Positions 1 through 11,605 of a stretch of DNA of 64,000 bases are shown here, in pieces (positions within the stretch are counted from its first letter, which is position 1; the number at the start of each line of letters is the position of its first letter). The DNA lies in assembly GCA_039707655.1 (NCBI GenBank), contig CM077664.1:199076195-199140194 (forward strand), read 5' to 3'. Under the pieces are notes generated by a model. That model saw nothing but the letters and a program-made list of their open reading frames with translations, searched no databases and was not told the DNA's origin. Position numbers and translations under genes: made by a program. The DNA is from Elymus sibiricus. Taxonomy: Eukaryota; Streptophyta; Magnoliopsida; Poales; Poaceae.

Positions 1-1603
1 CCATTTACTGACAAAAGCGAGCCATCTCGCCTCAAAGTTAGCAGGAGAGGTGGAGTAGTACAATAGTGACCTGAACTCATTCAGTGACTTATAGTTAAGG
101 TGCTTCTGCATATTTTTCTCCACATGCCATGAACAAAGACGATAAAACACATCTGGAAGGACATTCCGAATCGCTCGGATCATTGCAGCGTCTCCGTCTG
201 TGATGACTGACTTTGGCTTCTTCTGACAATTTGCTTTCAAGAATGTCTGGAGCAGCCACACGTACGTACTTTCAGTCTTGTCAGACACAATTGCGCAATC
301 AAACACGGTGGTGCAATGGTGATTATTAACACCGATAAAGGGGACGAACGGCATACCATATTTGTTCATCTTGTATGTGCTGTCAAACACTCACATCTCC
401 ATACAGCTGATAGTCCCGCCATGACTGTGCATCGCACCAGAACATGCTCTTTAATCGCCTTTCCTTATCGAGTACGTACTCAAAGAAGAAGTCTGGGTCC
501 TTCTGCTCCTCATAATGCTGATTGCCGTGTCAGCATCACCCTTTGCAATCAATTTCATTTTCTCTCTACAGCACAGGTTGTAGACGTCTCGCCTCACAAG
601 GCCGCACTTATCGTGCGAACCATACCTGCTGATAAAGTTATCGACAATGATATGCTTTCTGATCCCACCTGCTTCCATCGCCAAGATCTCAGCTCTCTGG
701 TGATCTCCTATCACTCTACGTGAGCGCAGGAATGGCACCTTGTCCGGTGTAGCCAGCACATGGTTGTGATCGTCCACGAATGCCGCGACGAACCAAACTC
801 CACGTGCTCTGTCTAACTTCACGACCAACTGTGCACCACACTCGCACCGAGTCTCAGGTCTTAGCCTGCGGGTGCGGCCCTCCGGGTTTAAGAATTTGCT
901 CTGCCATTTTTCTGCCCTGGAGCAAACGCACCGTCTGTACCTTATAGTTCCTGAAAGGCCTTTCCCTCGTTTCACCTTCTCTTTCCTGATGCTGAATCCA
1001 CGCTCTCTGGCGTGCTTATTATAGAACGTGTGCACCTCCCATTGTGATCCAAAGGTCATAGCCATAACCTTCCAATGTGTCTGCAGTGCCTGTTGTTGGA
1101 TTTCAGCCTGCTCAATGTCCATGTCAGCTAGATCGTCCTCGTCATGGCCATCATGACCACTACGACCATCCAGTTCATCCTACAAAATTACACATAAGTA
1201 CATGTAAGTTGTCATCATTTACTTGATATGATTGTGTTACATACAAAATGTTTGAACAAACCTGGCTCAAGTTATCGGCGAAAGATTCCTGAAAAACATT
1301 TTCCTTATTATGAACATCAACATCTTTATGTAGATTAAAAAAACAACATAGACGTGTAAGTAGCCATGTGGTTGTTTGTCAGACGAAATCAACGTACACG
1401 TCACTTACGTTATCACTGCAAGCACCATCCTCATTCTTTAGAAAGTCCTCCTCAGGTAAATTATCGTATGACGACCACGATTCGTTGTCGCTGCTATAAT
1501 CATCTTCGTTGTTGCAATCCTTATCGGTACGACTGACAGTATCGCTACCATACTCATCATACGTATGGAGGAGTGCATCCGTATATCCAGTTTCTTCCTC
1601 CAT
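1..1603 (-). pseudogene. FAR1/FHY3-type MULE transposase-like gene, 5' part, frameshifted
   Basis: The reverse strand reads as a FAR1-related/MULE transposase. Inferred exon 1 is 1409-1603: an acidic start MEEETGYTDALLH, then donor GTAAGTG. Inferred exon 2 is 1262-1288, a 27-bp microexon with acceptor TTTTTCAG and donor GTTTGT. Exon 3 runs from 1179 off the left edge. All junctions are phase 0. Exon 3 carries the FAR1 DNA-binding region, with FSIRKEKVKR, a CxC pair (RCECGAQL) and DDHNHVL. The MULE catalytic part follows, with FDSTYKMNKYGMPFVPFIGV, VITDGDAAM and CSWHVEKNMQKHL. The first two acidic catalytic positions are visible; the third, and any SWIM finger, would lie beyond the edge. Two frame breaks make it a pseudogene: one near 510, after DADTAISIM, and one near 395, inside VFDSTYK. 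It could be a host FRS-like gene copy or a MULE transposase; I favour the transposon. No TIR was found. Confidence 0.8.
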
Positions 1604-2423
1604 TAAATAACCTCACTACCAACACTGCACAATATTAAAAAAATGATATCTCACTTCGAAATCAAACTACATGTACTGGGGTCATGCCGATGATCAGTTA
1701 ATAACATCAAAATCGTTCCGAATTATTATATTAGACTACCCAACTTTTTGGTTAAATCAGCGTAGAGCTCTAGAAATCCTACAAAATAATAATACAAATA
1801 CCTATATTTGACAACACAACTCGAAATTGAATAAACAACATTAAAGCTCTAGTACCGCCACTGTTCACATGCCAAACCTAGGGGGAGGCGGGTATCGATG
1901 TCGCACGGCTAGGCCGTGACGTACGTGGACTCCGGCGTGATTGCGGACGGCGATGACGTCAACGACGTGCACGGAGGCCAGATCGCGGCGTGATTGCGGT
2001 CGGCGACGGCTTCGATGACGTGCACGGACGCCAGATCAGGGGAGAAGCCGGGGAAATGGCGGACGCGGTCTGGGCGCGGTGAGGCGCGTCGTGGGCCGGG
2101 GGATGGCGACAGCCGTCTGCAACCGCCGCCGGGGTCGTACTCCAGGGCGGGCAAGGGCGGCGATCGGCCGGCCGGGGCGACGCTGGATCGGGCCGCGTGA
2201 TCTCCGAACGAGCTGCTAGGGCGTGGGTGCGCGTCTGTTATTTTTGTTTTTTTTTTGCATGCGCCCGGCAGGCGGCCGTATCGGCTCAGGCCGTCGGCTC
2301 GGCTCGCTGTACGCGTCGACGGACGTCGCGTACGGGCGTGGGATACGTTATGGACCGTATGCCCAAAATGCCCTTATACTTAAGCGGGGGGCCGGGGGGG
2401 GGGGGTGTACCGAAGCAGGCCTC
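1604..2423. other. AT-rich then GC-rich upstream region with a short tandem duplication
   Basis: This lies upstream of the FAR1-like gene on its strand. Positions 1604-1870 are AT-rich with no ORF of note. From 1880 it turns GC-rich. A block of about 54 bp starting with CGGCGTGATTGCGG is repeated imperfectly in tandem at about 1933-2040. A G-run lies at 2385-2405. I recognise no gene; short overlapping ORFs on both strands look like products of GC content. It may hold the promoter of the FAR1-like gene, but I see no convincing TATA box. Confidence 0.4.
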
Positions 2424-2672
2424 ATGATGATATACCTAGAGCTCCAAACGAAGAAGCTTGCCATGGAGGAAGCCGCGAAGAGGAGGAAGCTTGACATCGA
2501 GGAGGCTGCTCAACTCAAGAAGCTCGAGATCGAGGCCACCATGGCCGACACCAAAGCAAAAAAGGTGGCACTCGCGATCATGAGCGTCGACAAAAACAAC
2601 ATGTCACCGGAGAGGAAGGCTTGGTTCGCGAACCGGCAGAAGGAGATGTTCGTCCGCGACGGCCTGAACTAG
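2424..2672 (+). pseudogene. C-terminal fragment of Harbinger accessory protein (NAM-associated/Myb-like ORF)
   Basis: The reading frame ends at 2672 and codes for about 82 residues. It contains a charged helical stretch (EEAAKRRKLDIEEAAQLKKL) followed by MADTKAKKVALAIMSVDKN and a closing FANRQKEMFVRDG. Such Lys/Glu heptad-rich tails are typical of the C-terminus of the non-transposase ORF of plant PIF/Harbinger elements, often annotated as NAM-associated C-terminal domain. No upstream part is present and the frame opens into unrelated GC-rich sequence, so this is a broken 3' end. The start at 2424 is simply the first ATG in frame. Confidence 0.45.
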
Positions 2673-2696
2673 GTGAGACCTCGGCCGTGGACAATG

Positions 2697-2915
2697 GCCG
2701 TTCATTTTGAAGGCTCGTTGGTGTGCCAGCCGCTGGCTTTGTTGCCGGCGCCAAAAACTTGTTCATTTTGAAGGCTGACTCGTGTGCCGGCCGCTGGCTT
2801 TGTTGCCGGCATAAAAAACATGTCCATTTTGAAGGCTGGCTAGTGTGCCAGCGTGAAACTGGAGGGTGACCATTCCGTAGGCCGCCGGCTTTGTTGCCGG
2901 CCGGCATGAACTGGT
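2697..2915 (+). repeat. About 60-bp imperfect tandem repeat in Harbinger 3' region
   Basis: Three degenerate units share the words TTCATTTTGAAGGCT, GTGTGCCAGCC and CTGGCTTTGTTGCCGGC. They lie after the stop codon of the accessory ORF and before the terminal inverted repeat, so they look like 3' untranslated or subterminal sequence of the element. Confidence 0.6.
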
Positions 2916-3069
2916 GTGAACCGCGACTGCTGGCGTGAACTATGGCCGCTGTCATTTAGCTACATCTTTTGTTGTTTGCAGATTTGTATGCACACGGACC
3001 AGATGCGGCCGCGCGTTGGGCGCACGCCCGGTGCATCCACTAATCCGGGCGGACACGCTCCATTGCCAT

Positions 3070-3113
3070 CCCCAAACGGACGAAATCCGGACAAAACGGA
3101 CGTCCGTTTGGGG
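3070..3113. repeat. 13-bp perfect inverted repeat (hairpin) near Harbinger end
   Basis: CCCCAAACGGACG (3070-3082) and CGTCCGTTTGGGG (3101-3113) are exact complements separated by 18 bp. They sit just inside the presumed terminal repeat. This is typical subterminal structure of small DNA transposons. Confidence 0.75.
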
Positions 3114-3183
3114 TCGTGCCTTGGAGTTGCCCTTAGGAAAGCCTTTGGCTTGGCTTGACGCTTACGTATTTTTTCTCCAACTT

Positions 3184-3987
3184 TCAGCTGCTTGTGACGA
3201 GCTTTGTCGTCTTTGGCTGAAGCCGGAGTGACAACGTCTTTTGGGGGGTGTTGAAGGCGTCATCCATGTCGGTACCTGTCTCAGGAATTGGCATCGCCAG
3301 CGTCTTTGACTTCGTGGTCTTGTCGGAGATCACAAGGCCTTTGTTACCCTCGCTCGACTAGCTGGTGACCAGGACCTGGGCAAAGGGACAGCTTTCGGTG
3401 CCGTCGGCGTTGCTCTCGGTTTCCACGGGGGTTGGGCGGGTGATACTTAATTCGTCGCTCGACTCGACTTCCTCGTCGTCAGATGTCAGTAAAAGAGATG
3501 CGAAACCAGGATCAATCTCCAAGTCCTCGTCCATGACAGAAAGGAGGGAGTCGGCATCGATCGCTCCAGTTTCTAGAGAAGCAACTTCTGATCCGACATA
3601 ACCGATGAAGCGAGAGCAGACAGGATCTGATGCTTCTAAAGAGAAGGCTGATTCAGACCCGGATTCGCTGCTGGTCTCGAAGGAGTTGGATCCTGAGACG
3701 AAAGAGTTGATGAAGGAGTCCGACCCGGACTCCTCGACGTCAGGGAGGGGGGATCCGGATCCGATCTGCGGTCTGGCCCGCAGGTAGCCGTAGACCTCGT
3801 TGGTGCAGCTGATGAAGACATCGTAGCTGCCGAAGGAGACGATGTTGTCGTCGACGAGGTGGCCGCGCGTAGCCGGGATCCAGGTGGCATCGTCCTTGAC
3901 GCATGGAACGCCTCCGAACATGACTTGGCCGCATGTGTCACCGAATCGGGCACCGATCGATCCCGCCCGGACCTGAACCTTTGACAT
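3184..3987 (-). pseudogene. Unrecognised acidic/serine-rich ORF, one internal stop
   Basis: The reverse strand gives 209 codons from ATG at 3987 to a TAG at 3358-3360. The same frame then continues for 57 more codons to a TGA at 3184-3186. The first 80 residues look globular (GARFGDTCGQVMFGGVPC, IVSFGSYDVFISCTNEVYGY). The rest is Asp/Glu/Ser-rich with low complexity (EESGSDSFINSFVSGSNSFE, EASDPVC, DEDLEIDPGF). The reading-through after TAG keeps a protein-like composition (DKTTKSKTLAMPIPETGTD), suggesting a nonsense mutation in a longer protein. I do not recognise the family; a retroelement gag-like or transposon accessory protein is possible. The neighbouring Harbinger end at 3136 may have truncated its 3' side. 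Confidence 0.35.
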
Positions 3988-4379
3988 AGCTTGCCCACTG
4001 TAGACGTCAACTGTCGTGGAAAAGTCAACCAGAGTGACATACCGGGTAGCTCACGATGAGTAGAGAAAAGAGGTGGGCAAAGCCGTCGGCTCTTCCGGGT
4101 GCAAGATTGTACGAGAGAGTTTAGGGAAACGTTTAAAAACAACCTCGCCTGGACGCCACGCGTCGCGGTGGACCACACACAACGTATTCGTTCTTTCCTC
4201 CCGAGCCACTCGATTCTTATCCTTATCTTCTTCTCTTTGACTCCCGTCGTCTCCTACCTCTCTCCTTCTCTCATCTCTCCGCTCGGCTCCTTCGACCACC
4301 GCGACGCAAGGCTGCGCCCAAGCTCCTCCTACCTCTCTCCTCCTCTCAACTCTCCGCGCCAGCTCCTCTGACCACCGGC
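3988..4379. other. Pyrimidine-rich stretch, no gene recognised
   Basis: The sequence between the acidic ORF and the GC-rich repeat is rich in CTCTCC/TCTTC words on the plus strand (about 4195-4375). It could be leader sequence of the repeat unit downstream. I see no supported gene or RNA. Confidence 0.4.
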
Positions 4380-5500
4380 GTCGCGCGCTGCTACTGCGAC
4401 CCGCGTTTGCAGCGCTCACCATGCTGCAGGCACCTGCGTTTGCAGCCGTGCATGGAGGAGTTCTTCAATCCCTTGCAGCAGTAGCAGTTGATGAGTCGGT
4501 GTCGCGCAGCTCGCCACCGGCCTTGCAGCGTCGGCGTTTTTGCTTTTCGCCGCGCGCTGCGTCGCAGGCGCTACAATGGAGCGCCGCCGGGGAGTCGTTG
4601 GTGCTCCGTCGCGGCTACAATGGAGCGCACCAGGGGCTGCAATGGAGCGCTGCAGGGGTCGTTGGAGCTCCACCGCGACTGCAATGGAGCACGCCCGGGG
4701 CTTCAATGGAGCGCCACCGGAGTCGTTGGAGCTCCGTCGCGGCTGCAATGGAGCTTCGCGGGGGTCGTCGACGGTGCTGCATCGTAGTTTTTTTTCATCC
4801 GAGGCTTGTCGTCAGTCTGCAACTGACCACCTGTCGCAGCATCAGCGTCGGGGCTGTCAAGCTCTGTCGGTGCTGCATCGGGCCACCTGAGCTCCATCGG
4901 TGCCGCATCGAGACGTCGGCGCTTCGCTGGTGCTGCAAGGATGCGGTGCTGAAGGCTGAACGGCGAGCTGCAGCAGTCGATGAAGCAGAGGGGGCTCGAT
5001 GGAGTTCCGATGAAGCATCGGCGGGGCCGTCGGAGTTGCAGTGAAGCGCTTGGTGCAATGAATCGCCACCGGAGCTGCAACGAAGCGCCGCCGGAGTCGC
5101 ATTGAAGCATCGCCGGAGTTGCAACGAAGCGTGCCGGAGTTTCAATGAAGCGTCACGGTGGTGCTGAAGCTTCGCGGGCGCTGCAATGGAGCGCCGCCGG
5201 GCGCCGTCGATGCTACCATGGAGCTGCTGCATGGGACTACCATGGAAGCTGCCCGACACTAGTGGTGTTGCAACGTAGCAACGTCGGTGGCGGCCGTCGG
5301 AGTTGAGGGGCAGCAGCATGGCCTCTTTGCTGCAGCGAAGGACTTCAGAGACAAGCAGGTTGTCGAACTGAACAGGAACAGAGGAGAGAGAAGACGTGAG
5401 CTGCTTGGTGAGATCGAACGGTTACCTGCGTCAAATCAGACGGCTAGCCAGGTGGATGATTTTCTAGAAAATCATCCGGCTGTTTTGTAGCAGCCGCAGA
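4380..5500 (+). repeat. GC-rich degenerate minisatellite-like element (copy 1)
   Basis: The words GCTGCAATGGAGC, GCCGCCGG and GTCGTTGGAGCTCC recur with about 30-60 bp spacing from 4560 to 5230. Later copies use CAATGAAGC or CAACGAAGC. The segment ends with a conserved tail: AATCAGACGGCTAGCCAGG, a 24-bp palindrome and GTAGCAGCCGC. A second copy with the same repeats and tail lies at 12052-12830. All six frames are open in places because the repeat is GC-rich, so the many predicted ORFs are not credible genes. It is probably a non-autonomous transposon or transduplicated sequence, but I found no clear terminal inverted repeats. Confidence 0.55.
5454..5477. repeat. 24-bp perfect palindrome at tail of GC-rich element
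   Basis: The 24 bases read identically on both strands, centred on CTAG (arms GGATGATTTT and AAAATCATCC). A second small hairpin follows at once, CGGCTG and CAGCCG around an 8-nt loop. The same position in the second copy (12772-12796) keeps a 10-bp stem with a 5-nt loop, so the structure is conserved between copies. Confidence 0.9.
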
Positions 5501-5709
5501 GTTTATGCGCCTCTCGGTTAAGGCTGACCCAACTCCTGCTATAGATAATTATTGGTAAACAATGGTACAAGGGTTTCGCTAGGTCGACTTGTGGTTGTCG
5601 AGCTTGCGATTGTGATGATTGTGAGATCTGATTGCTGGTCGCCTTATATACACGGACGAACCAGGGGGTTACAAAGTTGAATCCTATTCGGGTAGAAGAC
5701 AGAGTCCTA
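5501..5709. other. Unassigned sequence left of Helitron A
   Basis: No gene, repeat or terminus is recognised in this 209-bp stretch. It forms the left target flank of the first Helitron, whose 5' TC follows the A at 5709. Confidence 0.4.
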
Positions 5710-5717
5710 TCTCTACC

Positions 5718-5823
<106 letters not shown>

Positions 5824-5985
5824 GCGAGGATAACTTCTGGTCGTCCGTCATAATATTTACCCTCGAAGTTGCGAATAATTACCCACCATGTCACCGGTAA
5901 GTGAAAGATAACGATTCGGTTTCCTAAAGAATACGCCGCTAGATTCATTCTTATAAAATGATACATTCATTTATCATGAGCACAG

Positions 5986-6050
5986 AAGCAGCGCAGTGGC
6001 TACGCCCCCAGTCTTCCATGCGGGAGATCGCGGTTCGAACCCAGGTTCTG
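5986..6050 (+). other. tRNA-like sequence with B box (possible tRNA relic/SINE head)
   Basis: The segment has an A-box-like GCGCAGTGGCTA followed about 35 bp later by a canonical pol III B box, GGTTCGAACCC. The acceptor ends pair poorly and no normal anticodon arm is clear. It is best read as a tRNA-derived relic rather than a working tRNA gene. Confidence 0.35.
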
Positions 6051-6885
6051 CGTATTTTCCTCCCCTTTTCTCTCCTTCTACTTCGTGCGCCCCCGTTTTT
6101 TTATTGCTTTTTTCCTTTATCATCTCTGCATTATTTTTCCATTCTTTAAATTAATCTGGGATTTCTAAAAAGAATCCAAATTTCAAAAGGTTGCCAGTTT
6201 TGAAAATATATATCGAGATATGATTAAATATTTGTGATTTCAAAAAACTGATCGTGTATTCAAAAAATATTCGGTAATTTGAAAATACAATGCCATCAAA
6301 TTATTAAAAATGTTCACAAAAACTAAAACGGATCCATAAAGAACGAACAAAACAAACCGTCGCTTATGTAAAGATTTTATTAGGGGATTTGTAGAGGTTG
6401 TTTTATGATTTTATTTAGTACCTCGCGTGTCGGGTAAAAAATTGACACAACTTCTTATAGGTTCATTTTTGTAAGCTATATGAAAATGACTAAATGTTTA
6501 TTTTGCCTCTATACACAACTATGTTTATTCTGGTATTCGCAATTTTTAATGGTTATAGAAAACAACACTACGCTGGGTCAAGGCGAGACACATAATTCAT
6601 CAGTTTAGCTCAGGCATTGTCCATCAATGCAGTTTGCTCGGCCAAAATATATTTCAGTATGGCGCCTTATGAAATCGTTATGAGACCATCACATTTTCAA
6701 TTTTTAAAATGACCTTTTAAAAAGTCCCTTATCTCATCATGCCATCATTCAGACATAGTTTGTGAACTGGCATTTTAAAAGTCCTTATCTCATCCTAGCA
6801 TTTGATTCAAACTTTTTTTTATCTCTACCACATCTGCATAATCTGATTGTTTTTCTCCTGTTGCAACGCACGGGCATATTTGCTA

Positions 6886-9663
6886 TCTTTACCTAATAAT
6901 AATAAAGCATGGATCGCTTCTTACCACCGTAATTTCGTCCGTCCCTAATTTTCGTCCGTCGTTCCTACCTTCTTTCGTCACGTCCCGTATGTGCGAAGCC
7001 GAGCTGTACCGTGCGTTGCCCCGATACAATCTGCGTGGGCCTTAAGCAAGCCTTGCGTTCAGCCCAGCCCAACCTGACCTTTTTCTTGTTCATGACGTAA
7101 AAGAAATCCCAATACAGTGTACATAGAAGTCCCAATACGTCTCCACACCTTGCCGTGAAAGGCAACAAAAACGCCCAGCCATTACCGATCCCTCCTCTAA
7201 TAAATAGCACAACCAGCTGAGCCCACCTCCTCTGGACACGTCCTTCTCTCCGTGCGTGCTATTCACCACGAACGGTCGAGCTGACGGCCACCTCGACCTG
7301 TCATGGCATACGAAGCAACGAGGGCCTCAAAGTCGGCTGTTCTGAGCTCTGACCCCGCACGCCGCTGCGACTAACCCTCGCCGCCATTGTCTCCGGCTGG
7401 CGCGGCCTTCCTCGCCGTACACGCCTCCCCCCTCTCGGCATGTGGGCGTGTGCCGCCGGTTGCAAGACCAACGAGGTGTTCATTATCTCAACACTCCTTG
7501 CTGTGGGCGAGCTCCGTCGGCTGGATGCCCTCCATGCGCCGATGATACGAGGTCTAGACTATTAGTTTATCTCTTGATGAGGAAACTGTTGAGAAGAGTC
7601 GATTAGGGGGCCTCGGCAAGGAGCGGGCCAGCGGGGCCGAGCACCGATGCTCGGGTGATTTCATGAAGAAGTGGACGGCATCATCGAGGACGCGGCGACG
7701 GTGCTGTGGAAGCCTCCGCTGGTGTCGGAGATTGGTTGTTACGCGTGGTCTAACGGCTACGCCATCTACACATCCGTGAAGGATGGTGGGACGTGCGCCG
7801 GTGGCTCTTCTGGGAGGTCATGGCGATCAGGATGCGGGGACAGAACAACGGCTACGAGGTCGTGCTCCAGCACAGCCCGGCTCATCACAGCCGCCATTGT
7901 CTCCCAGGTTTGCGCCAAGATCGACGGCTCGACGCGATTGACTTGCTTGCTAGCACGCGTGGTACATACATGCATGCATCAGCACGTACTACAACATGAC
8001 TATCAAGATATGCTCGCGCGTTGGTCGCAACAACCAATTCGCGGGAGTGCTCGAGAGGATGCTCTCCTCTAGCTCCTCTGTGTTAGTTCCGGCTCTGCCA
8101 TAACTCATTGGTTTCGTTCAATCCATGCCATGGACACTATCACCGTCATCAAGCAGAAGGATTCCTCGTCATTGATGGACTCAACAGCGAGGCTTCATCT
8201 AATTTGTCATCTTGAATCATGTTTATTTGTCACATCTGGGATTCTCATAGTTTTTGTCGTTCAGTTCTTATCGGTATTATTTTCTGCATTTGTTTATCGT
8301 CAGTTATTGAATCTATCCTAATCGGGTCAGCCGGTTTGTTTTTCTTAACCGTCGTTTTGTCATACGATCAGCGTACTGATATTATACGTGAAGCAATTCT
8401 CCATTGTAGGTGATGTAATTGTGCAATAATTTCTCCAGTCTAATACAATGCGAACAGCTTGGACTGCCTATAATGATTGCCTGATGCTGCACTGCCAAGG
8501 GCTTATACAAGGCCACTGATTTAATCTTGGTGCTTACTACTCATGGCTTCTTTATTCTTTATTCTTTATTCTTTATTCTTTAATGATTTGGTTATCGCCT
8601 TTCAGTACTATTCATCTTTCATGTTGATTAAATTTTTTCTTGCATTGTTTGGTGGTCCTAATTAATTTACAAAAATGCAGAGTAATTGTGCTAATGTGGA
8701 GTCTGGCCCATTTTATTTTGGATCTAAGCACCTTAAATTTAGTTATATAGTGCAGATGTATTTGTTACTGTTTTAGTTAAGGTATAACCATTTTAATATA
8801 CACAATTTTTTTAACTTATCAGTCTATTTTTTGCACTAGCAAGATTAAAGAAATACAAGGGGAGGAGCTTCTATACATGCTTTCATTCATTTATTTGGTC
8901 TAATTAAGTGCTATTTTATTCAAACTAATTCCTACCGCTGGGACTGCACATGAATGCATGCATTGCCAGTACATCAACCTCCTTGCAGTTTAGCATCGGC
9001 GCCATGTCATCCTCCTTCGTAAAGATTGTAGAATCTAGCCCAAGGCAGCAATGGGGGCACAACGGTCATTTTTCTTTTGAATTGTTTGAATTGCTTCCCA
9101 CATGTGTCACGTGGTGGGCACAGCGGCCATTACATCTCCATGGAGATGCAAGCAAGGATGATGAGAACCCCATAGTACAAGCACGAACATGTACGATTTA
9201 GGTCTAAAAAGGACAATCGTTGTTTGTATTTTGATTTGTTCTAATCCATGCATCTGTTATTCATGTATCTCTGATTCAGATTAAAAACAATAATATGTAA
9301 TTGTTAGAAAATAACCACATACACATGTGATATGTTTCTCAAGCAAGTTTGACGGGATGGCTTATTTGATTGAGTCATCATTCTTTGCTCTGGCAAGTAG
9401 ATCCTTTAATCACAAAACGAACAATTATTTCAATTTTACTTAGTCCTCATTCTAACTTTAAACTTACCAAAAATAACTCTAACTTTACAATATGTAAATG
9501 TAAGCTCAAATGTATAGAACTCATGGTAAAGCAGCCAAGTGGCGACACGGGTGGGGTGGCATGTTGAACTACAGATCTCGGACCGTGGGGTCTTGAGCCC
9601 TTCTTATATTGAGTTAGAGGCATGTAATTTTATCCCGGTGCAACGCACGGGCATGTTTACTAG
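6886..9663 (+). mobile_element. Helitron B (non-autonomous)
   Basis: The 5' end TCTTTACCTAATAATAATAA follows an A at 6885. The 3' end has the hairpin CCCGGTGCAACGCACGGG then CATGTTTACTAG, followed by T at 9664. This is the expected A|T insertion site and CTAG terminus. No Rep/helicase is encoded. Positions 7200-8080 are GC-rich and look like captured genic sequence, for example a frame reading EDAATVLWKPPLVSEIGCY at about 7690. I cannot name the source, and the frames are short and broken. The rest (8090-9600) is AT-rich with no supported gene. Confidence 0.75.
8548..8582. repeat. (TTTATTC)n heptanucleotide microsatellite
   Basis: About five tandem copies of TTTATTC lie inside Helitron B. 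No function is suggested. Confidence 0.9.
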
Positions 9664-10438
9664 TACAATCTAAGGCAAGTATGCCGATGTCTTGGACTCC
9701 AAGGCGGTGATGCCATGCATGGGCTTCCTTGTGTCTCTCGGATTGGTCCTTCCTTAGGCGCTATGGGCATGTTGCCTCCATCTTGGACTAGTGTGGGCCA
9801 CCCGGGTTCACTAGCATATCTCCATGTCATGGGGTACCTGTTTAGTATATCCCCAACAACGTGTGATAGGAGTATATGCCATGTGTTGTTGGCCTATTGC
9901 AGATCAGAAAAGAGAGAGGCAAATCAAACGTTTGAGTCAGCAACATTGTTCTAATGTGTAGACATAATGATCAGGCGCGCGGTTATAGCACTCTACTTAT
10001 TTGCTATTCTGAAAGGCATGTCTTTTTTCTTTATAAGATTTAGTCCCACTTAGTTATAAGCTATTACGTTTAGATATATTTTGCTTCGATGATGCATATG
10101 ATCTGATTTGAGTTTTTACTGCCAAATAGTTTCGGTAGCAGATTTCTGTTTTTCCTATTACGTTGATGAATAGAATATTTGATGCTTTTCTCATGGCATA
10201 AGATGTCAATTCTTTGAGAGCATTTTATAGTCTGATAATTATCTGTTATTTTCTTCGGACAGTTGAATAAATGTTCTTTCTTAGGTCCATCCATACTCTG
10301 CTATTTTATTCTCCCATCAGCTGTATTGGTGCTTGCCACTCCTGTATCTTCCCTTTCTTTTGGCTATTTCGATGTTAGGTGCATCATGGTTCTTTATTTC
10401 CGCTCAGATTAATGTTCACTCTTCCGTATTGTTGACTA
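9664..10438. other. Unassigned spacer between Helitrons B and C
   Basis: This 775-bp stretch holds no gene, RNA or repeat that I can support. It is the sequence into which Helitron C inserted (on the minus strand the T at 10438 follows CTAG). Confidence 0.4.
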
Positions 10439-11414
10439 CTAGCAAAAGGGCCCGTGCGTTGCAACGGGAATCTATATTTATATGATTTAATTAATACCAA
10501 TTATCTGTGACATGTCATTAGGACTTTTATGCACATTAGAATGGCATTGTCGACTTGTTTTTACCAATATAAATTACTCTTCTTTCTCCACCTCTCCCCC
10601 TCAACATCAAGATTTCGTGTAGAAACGGCTCGTCATGGTTCATAATTGGGAAACTTGGTGCAAATCTCTCACATCCTAAATGTTAGCAAAACTTTCTCAT
10701 ATGAATGTATTTTGGTGTTTTAACTATTACGCGCAATACAAATAATATATCCTAGATTATGTGATTGAGTCATGCAATTTTATTTTATGACCGGTTGTGG
10801 TCTATTCTCTTTGATGCACTATTCCAATTGTGATTTTGATGTATTTTCATTTCTTATAGCTTTCAATAATTTTGATTTAAACTGCAACTGTACAACTCGA
10901 ACGAAATAAAAATGTCATATTATTTCAATCTGATCATATAGTGATTGATTATGCATTTTAGTGGAATCCATCGCTAAAAATGTAAATCAGTTTTTACTTA
11001 CAACACTATTTAATTTAAATAGGGTATAGTACTTTGTATTATTTTCCTTTTATTCTCAAAAAGCTTCTGCATGCAAGTTTGGTCGATTATGATGTGTTTT
11101 TATCAGTAATTATAAATTACATTTTGTAACTATATATGTTGAATTGTTGATTCTGGCATATATCTTCTACTCAAGGGATTTTACTATGCAGAAATAGATG
11201 GATAAGTTAAAAAAACATACCTTTCACCTAGGTTTGAGCTATGTGGATGGGGTTGGGTTGGGGCAGCAGAGGATCTTGTAGTCATCATCTTGGGCAGCAT
11301 GTTTCCGGTGGCTCCATACTCCCAAATATGTGAGCGGTCGGATGCTGCCATGGTTAACGGGGACGCCGATCTTCATGCCGCCGGTGCTCGTGCTCGTATT
11401 CCCTTGCGTCGTAG

Positions 11415-11605
11415 AGTCTGACCATAATTTTTCTAGCTTAGCCGACGAGGGTCTCTTTGCCGCCAATGCAACATGTGCATGTTGTCCTTAACGTGTGCTG
11501 AGTCCGACCATGATTTTATGGCTTTTTATGCCTCTACTTTTTTCATTGATAGCCGACCATGGTCTCTTTGCCGCCAATGCAACATCTGCATGTCCCCATC
11601 ACAGC
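11415..11605. repeat. Short tandem duplication inside Helitron C
   Basis: A segment containing GAGTC[TC]GACCAT, TAGCCGAC and TCTCTTTGCCGCCAATGCAA occurs twice, at about 11415-11490 and 11500-11600. A minus-strand ORF (11239-11466) overlaps the first copy and starts MAAKRPSSAKLEKLWSDST. It could be a captured exon, but I do not recognise it. Confidence 0.5.

Larger units (their letters stand above)
2424..3136 (+). mobile_element. PIF/Harbinger-like element, 3' fragment
   Basis: The right end reads GTCGTGCCTTGGAGTTGCCC followed by TTA, which resembles grass PIF/Harbinger termini with their TTA target site. Just inside is a perfect 13-bp inverted repeat, CCCCAAACGGACG at 3070-3082 and its complement at 3101-3113. 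Upstream, 2424-2672 encodes a lysine/glutamate-rich C-terminal segment of the kind found in the accessory ORF of these elements. Between them are three imperfect repeats of about 60 bp. No left TIR is visible, so the element is probably truncated near the G-run at about 2400. Classification rests on remembered family features. Confidence 0.5.

Noticed and set aside
316..723. 135-codon plus-strand ORF
   Set aside because: It is antisense to the MULE transposase core, where the minus strand shows conserved motifs.
4416..5319. Several overlapping ORFs of 80-207 codons on both strands
   Set aside because: The GC-rich repeat keeps many frames open at once, no frame shows a recognisable domain, and the second copy of the repeat does not conserve any one frame.
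5986..6050. Functional tRNA gene
   Set aside because: The A and B boxes are present, but acceptor and anticodon arms do not fold properly.
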